64,000 nt of DNA from Gnetum montanum (lineage: Eukaryota > Streptophyta > Gnetopsida > Gnetales > Gnetaceae), in the NCBI GenBank assembly GCA_015680685.1, contig MNCI01003331.1, positions 87,011-151,010 on the forward strand. The letters run 5' to 3'. The position numbers and the translations under genes were made by a program. The notes under the pieces are model-generated. The model searched no databases. It was not told the DNA's origin and was given only the letters and a program-made list of their open reading frames with translations. Below, piece after piece: positions 24,558-35,944 of this stretch. How positions within the stretch are numbered: position 1 is the first letter of the stretch; the number at the start of each line of letters is the position of its first letter.

Positions 24558-25350
24558 TGATGGGATGCGATATCGCATCCCATGCAATATTATGTACGGG
24601 ATATCACGATGCACCACAAAATCTATAAATAAGAGGCGGCTCTCCCTTGTTTGTGATTCTAGGCCTAAACTATAGGGAAACTCTGGTAGTTTGATCTCTC
24701 TAGAGATAGAATATTTTCCATGTGCCCACAATAGGAACTCCAAAGTGAACAGATCTTTATTCGAGCAAACATTGTACCTAAACACAAGTTTGTGTATGGA
24801 AATAAAGACGAACTTCTTGGATAAACCTTGCAATGCATGGAATAGGCTAATTAGGATTTTATTTATTGTTATTTACTATTTTTCATTTCAATTCTTTATG
24901 AGTTATTAAATCTTTTTCAACCCTTCTCTCCTAGTTAAGTGCCTTAGTATGACTACTTCGAGCACGTGCATTACGCTTGGTGATCCCAGCAATGATTAGC
25001 ATTTGGTAACCAAGGTTGCATCGATTCAGGGTTTGAACGGTAAGTGGGAATGGATGCTAACACTAGGTTAATTCAGACTTAGTTAGTTAGTTAACATTAG
25101 TAATTAGTCTCTTCAACCCTTCAACTCATTAGCATAGGAGATAAAATCGAAAAAGCTATAAAAATCATATACCCCATACTTACTTAACCATACACATTGA
25201 TAACTACAAGTAAGTTTGGGAAGACAACGAATAATTAACCTTAAGTGTTCCATGAGGCGTGTAGGCACTTAGTCTGTAGAGTTCGACCGGATCGCACATG
25301 TTATGCTCGTATTCATATGGTTGAGTGTATGGGTACCTCGCCACTCATCA
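24558..25350 (+). repeat. 3' LTR
   Basis: 793 bp, TGATGGG...CTCATCA, partner of 18292-19097. It has fewer intact GATATC units (about three, one decayed to AATATTAT) than the 5' LTR. ATACT follows at once. Confidence 0.92.
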
Positions 25351-25355
25351 ATACT
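25351..25355. other. Target site duplication, right copy (ATACT)
   Basis: It matches 18287-18291 exactly. Confidence 0.85.
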
Positions 25356-25689
25356 TTTTAATAGGAAATTGATTAGTTGAATGTACTATATATTGCTAAT
25401 GTTTGATTGATTACCAGTATTTTAAAGTATAACAATTTAAATAATAATGCACATTGATTAAAACTCAAAAGAATATAAATTTGATTTCACATTTTTATTA
25501 AAATATAAGTTTCTTTTAGTGAATTTATTTATTTGAATATGATAGACCTTCAATTTTGCATTCGATACTAATTTTTTAAAATATATGTTTCAAAATTTGG
25601 ATCATATTCTACCATTGATTTTCCTAATAGTTTTTACTATGGATTTCCAAAAGTAATAGAATTTATAAATGTTCTTATGATAATCCATG
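25356..25689. other. AT-rich spacer
   Basis: No gene, repeat or element signature recognised. Confidence 0.5.
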
Positions 25690-25920
25690 AAAAATATCCC
25701 TTATTTATTTGACAAACCAACTTCTATGTGGAAGAAAAGTTATACAATTTTCAATTAGGGTGTAGGAACTTAAAAGAAGTGAAACATAGGTACACCCCAA
25801 TATAAATAGTCCAATTAGAACTTTATATAATTCAACATTACCTACTAGAATCAAACCCATGACATGGAGCTTCCAAATGAAGTGGCTCACCACTAGGCCA
25901 ACATCTCGTCATTTTCAATT
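25690..25920 (-). mobile_element. tRNA-derived SINE-like element, minus strand
   Basis: Reading leftward from about 25915, GTTGGCCTAGTGGTGAGCC matches an RNA polymerase III A box (TGGCCTAGTGG). About 35 bases later, ATGGGTTTGATTCTAG matches a B box (GGTTCGATTCC type). No full tRNA cloverleaf follows the B box. This A-box/B-box head with unrelated body is typical of plant SINEs. The ends are approximate. Confidence 0.65.
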
Positions 25921-26864
25921 AGATTATTTCCTATCTTCTCATTCTTATAAAACATATGAAAATAATAATTAAAGATCATACAAAGGTATATAGAAGGTAT
26001 AATAAGAAACATACTAATTAAAAATTTTAATAACTAATGTATTAAACAGAAACCAACATAGTAACTTTAATTGTAGTTGGAATGTGTACCTTATTATGTA
26101 CATACAATTCTTAGTTAAGGGATGATCTCATTAGTTGTAGCTATTCATGAGGGGCTAACATAAGAATGAGATAGGTTTATTATATGTCCTTAGGATACAT
26201 ATAGGTAGGCTTAGACAACCTCATTTTTTCCCTCTTCCCTTTAGAAGCTTAAGAAAATATTATAAATTGTAATATTATAATAAATTAAATACATGTAACC
26301 CAATGACATATAATAAACCTATCTTGTAGTATAAGATCATGAGAGAAAAGTGGCATATCTAAGGAAGATGAATTATTATTAAAGAATGCAACATTAAGTA
26401 TTAGTGAAGTAGATCTTATTTAGTTAAACAATGTTAGTTATAATTTTAAGTTAAGCAATGGGGTCAACTACGTAACTATTTACAAAAAGTCATTGATGAA
26501 TCCTTAGCTTACCTTTACATATAGTTTGTATAGATTGATAAAGATACCATTTTTAAAGGATGTTGGAACACAAAAAATTATATTAATAGTAAAAAAGAAA
26601 AAAAGGATTCTGAATATGTAAGATGCTTAACATTGATTAGGAAAACACCAAGAACTGAAAAAAGGAAATTAGAAATAAGAGCTTAAAAAGAAAAAAAATT
26701 AAACTAAGAGCTTACAATAGTAAATCAAATGTTGTATTTTGGAAGGAAACATTTGTGGCTAAAGTTGGATTGTAATAACTAGAAAAGAAGTGCCCCTATT
26801 GTTTGCCTATTTTATTTGTAAAAGGAAAATAAAAAACTATAATTTACCCATCTATGATTGTTTG
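25921..26864. other. AT-rich spacer
   Basis: No coding signal. Short A-rich tracts only (26570-26700). Confidence 0.5.
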
Positions 26865-27065
26865 TGATTAGGGACCACTACTTAAAGTGATAGTAAGGTG
26901 CTTATTTCTCAAGTCATATGACCTAGGTTCGAGTCTAGGCACAACCACTCAAAAAAGGTTAGGCTTTCACTTATCCACTACCCTTCCAAGGCCCTACCTT
27001 AGCAAGATGAGCATTTAGCCTCTAGGTGATGATCCTTATTGTTGTTGGTAGTTGCAAGCATTTTA
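26865..27065 (+). mobile_element. tRNA-derived SINE-like element, plus strand
   Basis: ACCTAGGTTCGAGTCTAGGC near 26919-26940 contains a B box (GGTTCGAGTC). A weaker A-box-like TAGTAAGGTGC lies about 35 bp upstream. The body continues to about 27060, where the copia LTR at 27066 begins. A copia insertion at its 3' edge is likely. It is different in sequence from the SINE-like element at 25690-25920. Confidence 0.55.
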
Positions 27066-27821
27066 TGTTGGAAATAGTGTGCCATGCCTTATATGTCCAA
27101 TAAAATAAAAAAGGAGAAAAAAGTTCAATTTGCACTTTGTCATCACATCAAGCAAAAAGACAAATTTATTTTTATTTTATTAAAATATTGATGGGCAGAT
27201 GTAATTAAAGAATGACCCCAACCTTTCATATCTCTTGAATTTCTACCCAATTTTCATAAAAGAGGATTGTCCCATCATATTCTATTATAGCCCCATTATT
27301 TGGATTTCAATATGTGTAGAAATCATGTTTGTAATAGATGCAATTGATGCCATTGAAGCAATTTGATGCTACAGCAATAAGATAGTTCATGTTATGAAAT
27401 TTTCAACTTCAATAGCTTTCATCATCCATCATCAATTCATCATGTTCACCAATTCATTAATCAAAGAAGTTGAACAATCACATTCTGGGCTACTCTTGTG
27501 ATATAGGATTCAACCATCAAATTAACTCAAATCAATTTTAAATTTTGTAGGTAGGAAGACTGTTGAAAGAATTTTGTATCAAGTATTCACTTACTCCATA
27601 ACGCTCTCAATTTGCATATATATTTGTTGTGAAAATCACAAATTTCTATTTTAGACACTGAATAGTTTTATTCAAAACCTCTTTTTTGGGACATATTTAA
27701 ATCATTACATAGATTGTAACTGATCGAAAATTTTATATGATTATAGATTACAAAATTTGTTTTCCAACAAGCCTAAGATCAACCCAATACTCATTAGGAT
27801 TGCAAAGATATCATAACTACA
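27066..27821 (+). repeat. 5' LTR of the old copia element
   Basis: Shares with 38865-39619 the blocks ATAGTGTG[CT]CATGCC, CATCAAGCAAAAAGACAA, GATGCCATTGA[AG]GCAATTTG and AAAGATATC[AG][TC]AACTACA. No canonical copia primer-binding site is left after it. Confidence 0.85.
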
Positions 27822-28026
27822 ATTATTTTAAAAAATCATCTTTTCTTAATTTGTCCACTTGCATCATTCAATATATTGGGCTGTTAAAAATCTACAAAAT
27901 AAAAAATTATTTTGAATATTCTTACATCTAAAAAATTAACAATTGAAATCAAAGAAAGGTTTAGAGAAAATTGTATTCTAATAGGGGAAGATGGAATTAT
28001 AATTAAAAAAAAATCTAATTCCTCAA

Positions 28027-28393
28027 TGCAAATTTTGTAATAAGAGAAGACATATACGAAGATTGTTGGAAAAGAATTGGACATGAAATCTACCTTTAAT
28101 AATAGATGAAAAGAGAATAAAATGTAAACAAAAGGGAAGGTACCAATGTTGAAGGAAAACTTTATTAAGGCAACCATTGTTATTTGAAGGCCATTAGTGT
28201 AGTTAATCAAGATACATGGATTATTGGTAGTGGATGCCTAATCACATGGTTTCCTACAAGGAATATCTTTTAAATTACAAACCATAAAGGATTGACAACA
28301 TCAAAATTGGTGATGATAAATTTATTAACATTGAAGGTGTAGGAAATTGCATTGTTAAACTCTTGAATAATGAGGTATTGACTATAACTAAAT
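28027..28393 (+). pseudogene. copia zinc knuckle and protease remnant, 5' of the nested insertion
   Basis: CKFCNKRRHIRR at about 28027-28062 keeps the C-x2-C-x4-H part of a gag zinc knuckle; the last cysteine is lost. About 160 bp later TWIIGSGCLITWF is an altered W-I-[IL]-D-S-G-C protease active site, with the aspartate replaced by glycine. Reading is broken by stops up to the insertion point at 28393. Confidence 0.55.
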
Positions 28394-29322
28394 GATGAGT
28401 GGCGAGGTACCCTTACACTCAACCATATGAATACGAGTGTTCTCACGTGCGATCCAGTCGACCTCCACAGATAGACTAGTTATGGCACCTAGATAGTTAT
28501 CCTTAGGTCGCAGTTCATTATCTTCCCACCTGGACTAGTATTATATTTATCATGTATGGTTTAGTCCAGAGTGAGGTGTATGATGTGTTCCTAATCTAAC
28601 GCTACTCCTGAAGCAATGGAAGGGAATATTAACTAAGCTGAGCTAGGAGGAAAAGAGTAAGAGAATCTAATCTAGCCTAAGTGCAATGAGCATCTGTTCC
28701 TTGATCATCCATACACATCTTAGACTTCGTGCACAACTACCACTAGGATTACCAAGCGCAAATCCCAGGTAAGCCACTAGGCTACCAAGTAGTCACACTT
28801 AAATGCTCGTAATCAAGTCATACTCATTCTGCATTCCAGGGGATAAAGGTGAGAGACTAATTAGGAAACTAGTAAATAACAATTAAGTAAATAACTAAAT
28901 AAACAAAGTAAATGTTGCAATGATGAAGTAATCTCGATCTTTATTATCAATCATGTGCGTGTCCAAGTACATCACACTTGAATAAAGGATGTCGTACAAT
29001 TACATTCACCACACTGCGGGCAAACACGGGAAAACAATCTATCTCTAGAGGGATCAAACTACCAAAGCTTCACTACTCCTATTCTATGTATGGGGAACAA
29101 CGGAGAGTTTCTTCTTATTTATAGACATTGCTATAGACTGCGATATCGCATATGTGATATCGCAGGGGAAGACACGATATTGCATACGTGATATCTCGGG
29201 GGATGCCATATCGCGGCAAACGCAATATCGCGTACGCGATATTGCAAGGGATGTGATATCGCGGTGGATGCAATATCGCAGTGGATGTAATATTATGGCG
29301 GACGTGATATCGCATCCCATCA
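28394..29322 (-). repeat. 3' LTR with expanded GATATC array
   Basis: 929 bp; on the minus strand it starts TGATGGGATGCGATATC and ends CTCATCA. About eleven GATATC/AATATC-type units lie in 29140-29315, at roughly 12-20 bp spacing. Confidence 0.9.
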
Positions 29323-29399
29323 TACCCCCACGACTAAATTAAAACTCATCCTTGAGTTATAGTGATTACACAGTGGATAGGTATGGGATTATTGATGAA

Positions 29400-32240
29400 A
29401 AAAACAAATGAAATAATCCTAGAGTGTGGGAAGACACAACATAGAAAAATACTACAACTACAAAAAGGTGGAACTCATGTAGTTCATGGTGGCAGTGGCT
29501 CCTCCATGGGCACTTTCCCTTTGTCATGTGCTCCAAGATTTGAAGCTTAATGGCATTGAAGTATGGCCTAGAGCTTATCCTCTTCGGTCCAAGGGTCTTG
29601 TGCCATCCATGCTAGTGTTCCAATGTTTGACGGAGTAAGCACTTCCCATGAATAGGGTAGTTGCAGGAACATCTAGTTGGCTTTAACATACCACACCGCG
29701 AACACCTGTCGTTCTTCTTCATAGGCTCTGGCTTTATCTTTCTATTCGTGAAGGTTCACTAGCCATCAAGCCAAGTCAGTTGCAATGTCTTTCTATCCCT
29801 GGTAGCTTGCTTTTACCACCTCAAGTTCAGAATTTGCGACATCTATTTTCTCAACCAGTTTCTTGCGCTGTGCAAATTCTACTTCATATTTGATATGGGT
29901 GGAAGCTACCTGCTGCTCGAGCTTTGACCTCAAGTGTCCTGCCATTAACATGGAAAGGTTAGCATATCTAAGGTTTGCCAACTCCATGTACTCTATCAAG
30001 TCTTGAATCTATAAGTCCCGGTTCTTAACTTCCGCTTGGTGGGTAAAGGCATATGTATCCAATATGGCCCGCCAATCAGTGTTTTGAGCATTGATAGTGT
30101 TGATTTGGGCCTTGGACATATGAATCTCTTTTTCTAGGACTTGTTTGTACATCCCCACCTAATCATGGAAGTGCTCCTTCAGGTTCTCATGTCGTCTAGC
30201 CTCATTCTACAACACACTTATCTCAATTGCTGAATTTTGGAAAATATCACGTACCTCCTCCATTGAGAGGGTTCGATTTTCTCTGGCTAAACAGCTCACA
30301 TCTCAGTTGACCTAGATGAAATGTTCTTGTAATTGATGAAAGTGTTCATTGAGAATGTTCTTTTGCTTCTCTACAGTAGTCAACCAAAGATTGTCTACAA
30401 CCAACTACTTATTTTTTTCTTCTAAGGCCTTGAGTGCCTTAAGATGTGCATGGGTTTGTGCCTATGCTATAGAGGCATCCCAAACAGCTATCTCCTTTTC
30501 TTCTACCACCTTTTTATTCTCTGCTATTAACTTTGTTAATTGCTCCATTCTAAAATTTTGTAACTGGTCTGTGGGAATGAATTGTAGAGGATCCCGTTGT
30601 GCTGCTTGTAAGGCCATGAGCTGCTCTTGTAATTTCCACACTTCAACTTCAGCATGCTCGACCCTTACTTTGGATATGACCAGCTTCCCCTTTATGGAAA
30701 TGAGGTCTGATTGAATTGTTGTTACATCCTAAGGGATGTCAAATAGGAACGTCATTACTTGTCCTGTTTGAAGAAATCGATCAAGCACATCCTCATGTTT
30801 TGCAGAAGTCATTAAGGTCCCGGCAAGAGTTTGAGCATCCCATTCTCCTGAGAGATCTACCGGTGGCACAACAGGTATATTGAAATATTCTTTGATGTGG
30901 TCAGTGACCACTTCTGCAGCTTCCATGACATTCTGGTGTTGCATGACCACCACAATGGCCCCTTCACCAGTCTCTAATTGCACCTAGAATGATGTCGTGT
31001 TTTCTAAGATCTGTTGTGACCATCTACTGTCCTCTCCTCCTGTTTGAATTGAGACTTCTTCCCTTGTGTGATCTAACGAAATGGTAGGCCGAATGGCATC
31101 GTTGAAGACGTGGAAGAGGTTTGTGTCATCATGACTTCCCCAACTGACCATCTCAGCGATGGCCCTCAGATGGCTCATAGATGGTCAGTAGTCTTGCGGC
31201 GTTGACGGCTAATGCTCACCTGTGCTAGGCCTTGCTTCTTGTTGTTGGTTGGGACTTATGGCTGGAGGTTGACTGGTTTCAACCACATGTTCTTCTCCTT
31301 CATCTGGTCTTAGCTCTTCGCCAGTGCTCTTTCTTGGAGCTGGCACCTTTAACAATTCAACATAAGAAGCATTCTAGGATTTTCGGAGGACATTGTTAGT
31401 GTACCCTTGAATACCAGCCCGTTGGCATAGTTTTCTGATAAGATAGGGGAAAGGTAATGTCATCTTCCCTATCTTCCATTCTTCGAACCGCCTCAAGATC
31501 TCCGTTAAATATAGATGGGGTAGGCTAGTGTTATCCTTTCCCATCAACACTGCACATCCTCTAGTTTCATACATGGATATTCCTTTTAAGCCTTTTGTGG
31601 GAAAGAGATGATATGTTTTGATTCTAAAGTAAACTCTCTCTTCTGTCGTTAGCTCACCAAAAGCTTTGTCTCTGCGATAAGCCTTCTCTAACCAATCCTT
31701 TAGCACATCAGGGTTAGAACGGGTGGATAACTGAGCAACCTGAGGCCCTTTATTTATAAGGCTTAACACTTCTGAAATAGCCTACGTAGAGAAGTCAACT
31801 ATCACACCACAAATGTTAACTGTGGTGTCCTACTCCCTATTGTGCCAAAACTGGTATGTTTCTCCTAGGTATCATGCACTACTTTTAGAGAGGATAGGCC
31901 AAAAGGGAGATCCTTTGAGGTGATCCCTAATAGCCTCAGGAGTTAACTCTACAAAATATTTGAATTTTAACTCCACAATCACCACAACGAATATGGACTT
32001 CTCATGGATAGCCTGAACACATTCTGGGGGCAACGTGAGTTGTTGTCCTGGTTCAGGTGCAGCGGCAGCTCCTCCTTCTACTTTCCCGAACCTTTTGGTA
32101 GGAGGTTCATCTTGATGAATGCTGAATGATTGCTCCTCCTATTTTGCTTATTGTCCGGTAGGGCCTTGTCTTCCACCTCTCCAAGCTCGTTTCGTTCCAC
32201 CTTGAACAGGACCCTCCTACTGTGCATGTTTCAAGGCCAT
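29400..32240 (-). pseudogene. Extra ORF: putative plant transposon-type domain plus long coiled coil
   Basis: Minus-strand reading in several frames over about 2.8 kb, with scattered stops. The N-terminal region (32240-31374) includes an open piece 31769-31374 with VYFRIKTYHLFPTKG and KIGKMTLPFPYLIRKLCQRA. This resembles the 'putative plant transposon protein' domain (Pfam Transposase_32), which has an LFPT-type segment and a fP-LI-x-LC-x-A end; the match is from memory of the family. A linker with PP and acidic residues follows. A coiled-coil tail covers 30720-29790 (for example KLEQQVASTHIKYEVEF and QKKLVEKIDVANSELEVV-like heptads). Its function is unknown. It occupies the place where gypsy elements carry pol or an env-like ORF. 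Confidence 0.55.
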
Positions 32241-32544
32241 TCTAAAATCACATAGATCAGGTATTAGTAAGGTTTTTTTAAAAGTCAAGTTATACCTTAA
32301 TGCTTTCCTTAATTAAATATCTTATGTTATAATGTGTGATCATGCCCAAAAATTGTAATAATGGGTCTTGTGACTTAGGTGGTTTTCATTTTAGTCTCCT
32401 GGTGTATCGAAGGTCATATGATTTTTGGCACAATTATTCTAAGTGTTAAGTTAATTACCCTAACTGATGTTCTTTTGGCGATGATAAATTTCAAAAAAGT
32501 TAGGCACTTTTCGACAAGTGTCTCTCCCCCACGACTAAACTGAA

Positions 32545-32800
32545 CACTCTGAGTTCAAGCAGGTTCAAACGGAAAAAAAATCAGAGGACCAGTGAGCGAG
32601 ATGGAATGAGAAAAGCAAGGGTCACGCAATTGCAAGTCGTAGAGAAAAAAATTTAAAAAACTTTGCACCTCCCCCCCCCCCGCGCATGAACGGAAAAATG
32701 ATGCTAAGTGTTGCGGCGGGGGTACCTATTTATAGGTAAATAGGACGTGATATTGCATACGTGATATCTCGTCCCTAGTGATGTGAGACACCAAGGAAAT
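32545..32800 (-). promoter_or_regulatory. Internal LTR-like promoter block
   Basis: In element orientation, two GATATC-type units (ATATCACGTATGCAATATCACG, split at 32748-32775) precede a palindromic TATA element ACCTATAAATAGGT (32737-32724). Transcription from it would run leftward toward the extra ORF. The same order (motifs, then TATA) is found at the start of the true LTRs. The block contains a C tract at 32671-32681. The matching block at 13870-13838 argues against chance. Confidence 0.5.
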
Positions 32801-34194
32801 ACCCAATTTTTTTAAATGATTTTCTTGAAATTAATGTGGAATATTGAGGACATTGACAATTATTAAGATGTTCTAGGGTAATTTCATTGATTCGAGAGGC
32901 ACCATTAATGATAATGATGTGAACTTTAGCAATAAAAACTTGGTGGTTAAGAAAAAGGGAATGTAATGGTACATTGGAACATTAAAATTTAGAGGGATTA
33001 TAATAAGGGAAAGAAAATTATTGAGAAATTAAGCTGAGGGTAAGAAATCGCGTGTGTGAGTGATGTCATAAGTGAAGATCACAACAAAAATTACACAAGT
33101 GGGTCCTCCCCAAAGTAGGTTCCAACCTAGAATGCCCTTGTGTAACTACACTTAAAGTGTCCATGGGCACTAGAAGGGTTAAATGTAATCCACACTAACT
33201 CCACAAAACACACACACGTAAATATCACCAGAATGAGATGAAAATTCTATGCTACATGGGACACAAGCTACAATTACACGAACAGTGAGATGAGACGAAC
33301 TATAGAAAGGGATCGTAGAGATTGGGACATCAGGTAACTAACCTAGGACATAGTGAATCATACGTGTAAAGCATGATTAAGGTGTCATTAACCCATCATT
33401 CCAAGATCAAGACCAAGTCCATCCTTCTAATCAATGACATCGCATTGTTTCATCCCACGATGAACAACTATGAGAGTACCATAACAACAAGGCATACGAT
33501 CACTTGGGGTTTTATGCGAGGGAGGAGTGACTTTTGTTTTATGGCACTTTTATTTTATTTTTCTTTCCTTCTCTTTTTTTTCACTTGACTAAATCCAGAG
33601 AAGCCTCCAACCTTCAGGCATGGGTGCATGTCTTTCTAGTGGGACCCCCTAGAATAGCGTTTGATTTTTGCGTGCCCATTTGATTACTCTTACTCCCATT
33701 TTTCATTAGATCTACAAGGATCTTAGTACAACTAGGTTGCATGATAACTCCCACAGAGGTCACCAAAGACAATTCACAAGTCCCCTTGATGTCACACCCT
33801 AACCATTCCCTCCTGGTCCATCCTTCTTCATTCTGGGTACAATGAACACAAAATTAATTTTAAGTGGTAATAATTTCAAGAATATCACTGTACCCTTGAA
33901 CAGAACCTCTTTATTTGTAAAATGGATGAGTGGGTGTAATGGGCTCACTATCAAAATAATTGATCGTTCGAGACTTAATAACACAGAACACATCTCAACC
34001 AATGATCCACATGAGTTTTTTATTCGTAAATGAGATTATTTATAACAAACACAAAAAGACAAAAAGATAAAACAAAAAGTTGAAAAAATGAAAAATTGAA
34101 AAATAAAAATTGAAAAATTAAAGAAAAATTAAAGAAAAATAAAAATTTATTAATCCTGCTTGTTATTGGAATGGGGGATATCCCCCATAATTAA

Positions 34195-34995
34195 TCAGTT
34201 GAGGATGGCAAGGATTAATGAATGAAGAGTAAGGATTCTTGCATGTTGGAAGTATTGAAACTGGTCCATACTTACCCCATCACACACTTGATTATAGTTA
34301 TAATAAGCATAGTGGGGCACTTTATACGATGTAGTTCCTGGATAACGAGTTGACCCACTATGATATTTGGGACCGTTAGATGGTATGCAAGGGTTAGGAT
34401 GATGCCTCCCATGGTTGTGTTCATTGGGCTGTATGGTTGTTGGAGTGTGAGTTACATGAGTTTGATATTTTTCATTAAAGGCCTCTACCATTGTTGACCA
34501 ACATCGTATTGAATTTGGTTTTAACGATTGGTACCATACTTTCGCTTGGTCAACGAGTGTCATAGGGAAGAGCTTGAGTTTTTTCCACCCATTATCAATG
34601 TTATTCCATGTGCAGGCATCATAGAAGGCTTGTAAATGTTGATGCGGATCTAAGTCATAGCCTCCTGAAAATTTAGAAAAGTTGTTTAAATCGAGCCTGG
34701 GTAGACGACTCTCTTTACGATGCCTACATGAGATTCGAACAGCCTCGTGTATTAGCGTTAAGCTTATAGTGGCCAGTGGGGGTTCATCGTCATCTTGTAA
34801 GTTATGCCTTCATGTATTGGGATGATGTTGCTTTCGTTCATGTTTATAAGAAACTCCCACTTCAGGTTGTCTACTCCAATCTTCATCATCATAGTGTTCG
34901 TTGGTTCTCCAATGAACTTCCTCACTAAGTGTGGCATTATTATAATCTTGTAGGAGAGGCATTGTTGTGTGTGAATTTATGTGACTTTTTATCAT
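34195..34995 (-). pseudogene. gag: Gypsy gag pseudogene
   Basis: The start at 34995 gives MIKSHINSHTTMPLLQDYNN. HWRTNEHYDDEDWSRQPEVG follows, homologous to the gag start at 17851. A frame change leads into a capsid core with SGGYDLDPHQHLQAFYDACT, VDQAKVWYQSLKP and SIRCWSTMVEAFNEKYQTH, then an abrupt change of sequence after THVTHTPTT. The C-terminal half of the capsid and the protease seen in the 18292-25350 element are missing. Confidence 0.7.
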
Positions 34996-35074
34996 TATTA
35001 TTTTTCTAAAAGATATATCGTTAAGTCTTTTACAGCGACCTTGTATGATATAACTAATCTAGATAACTAGCACC

Positions 35075-35092
35075 ATCCCCGGCAACAACGCC
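35075..35092 (-). other. Primer-binding site of the nested gypsy element
   Basis: Minus strand GGCGTTGTTGCCGGGGA lies two bases inside the 5' LTR end at 35095. It is a near match to the tRNA-Asp-type TGGCGCCGTTGCCGGGGA. This fixes the element orientation as minus. Confidence 0.8.
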
Positions 35093-35094
35093 TA

Positions 35095-35944
35095 TGATGA
35101 GTGGCGAGATACCCCTACACTCAACCATATGAATACAAGCATTCTCATGCACGATCCGATTGAACTCCGCAGATGGACTAGTTGTGGCACCTAGATAGTT
35201 ATCCTTAGGTTGTAGTTTGTTGTCTTCCTACCTAGACTAGTATTATATTTGTCACGTATGGTTTAGTCTAGAGTGAGGTGTATGATGTGTTCCTAATCTA
35301 ACACTACTCCTGAAGCAATGGAAGAGAATATTAACTAAGCTAAGCTAGGAGGAAAAGAGTAAGAGAATCTAATCTAGCCTAAGTGTGATGAGCATCTGTT
35401 CATTGATCATCCATACACATCTTGGACTTTGTGCACGACTACCACTGGGATTACCAAGCGTAGATCCCAGGTATACCACTAGGCTACCAAGTAGTCACAC
35501 TTAAATGCTCGTAATCAAGTCGTACTCATTCCGCACTCTAGGGGATAAGGGTGAGAGACTAATTAGAAAAGTAGTAAATAAAAATTAAATAAATAACTAA
35601 ATAAACAAAGTGAATGCAACAATGATGAAGTAATCTGGATCTTTATTGTCAATCATGTGCATGTCCAAGTACATCACACTCAAATAAAGGATGTCGTACA
35701 ATTACATTCACCACATTGTGGGCAGACACGGGAAAATAATCTATCTCTAGAGGGATCAAACTACCAGAGCCTCACTACTCCTATTCTATGTATGGGGAAC
35801 AAGGGAGAGCCTCTTCTTATTTATAGACATTGCAGCGGACTGTGATATCATGTACGTGATATCATAGGGGAAGATGCAATATCCCGTACGCGATATCGTG
35901 GCCCATGTGATATCGTGTCCCATGCAATATCGTGTCCCATCACT
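35095..35944 (-). repeat. 5' LTR of the nested gypsy element
   Basis: 850 bp; plus-strand reading TGATGAGTGG...GTCCCATCA. It has about seven GATATC-type units at 35835-35940 against about eleven in its partner LTR, which accounts for much of the length difference. Confidence 0.9.

Larger units (their letters stand above)
18292..25350 (+). mobile_element. Ty3/gypsy-type LTR retrotransposon, gag-protease only, with target site duplication
   Basis: A complete-ended element, 7.06 kb. 5' LTR 18292-19097, primer-binding site 19099-19116, gag-protease 19551-22300, about 2.2 kb non-coding, a short purine tract GGGAATA, and 3' LTR 24558-25350. It is flanked by ATACT at 18287-18291 and 25351-25355. 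LTRs start TGATGGG and end CTCATCA. No RT, RNase H or integrase motif occurs between 22300 and 24558, so it must borrow these enzymes. A 240-bp stretch of the two LTRs differs at roughly 20 positions by eye. Confidence 0.92.
28394..35944 (-). mobile_element. Nested Ty3/gypsy derivative with gag, internal promoter block and an extra ORF
   Basis: Element orientation is minus: 5' LTR 35944-35095, primer-binding site 35092-35075, gag 34995-34195, internal purine tract 34188-34173, GATATC/TATA block 32775-32724, second purine tract about 32540-32525, extra ORF 32240-29400, purine tract 29340-29323, 3' LTR 29322-28394. The flanks CTAAA (28389-28393) and CTACA (35945-35949) are a likely target duplication with one change. 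No protease, RT or integrase motif was found. LTR identity is about 90% by eye over a 190-bp stretch, with mostly transitions. It interrupts an older copia element. Confidence 0.88.

Noticed and set aside
25840-25920. A functional tRNA gene at the A/B boxes
   Set aside because: No acceptor stem or anticodon arm can be folded around the boxes; a SINE head is more likely.
29084-29342. Repetitive frames on both strands over the GATATC array
   Set aside because: Open only because the array is a short repeat; it lies within LTR U3.
34810-34995. Separate small gene at 34995-34810
   Set aside because: It is the N-terminal part of the gypsy gag, matched by the gag start at 17851.
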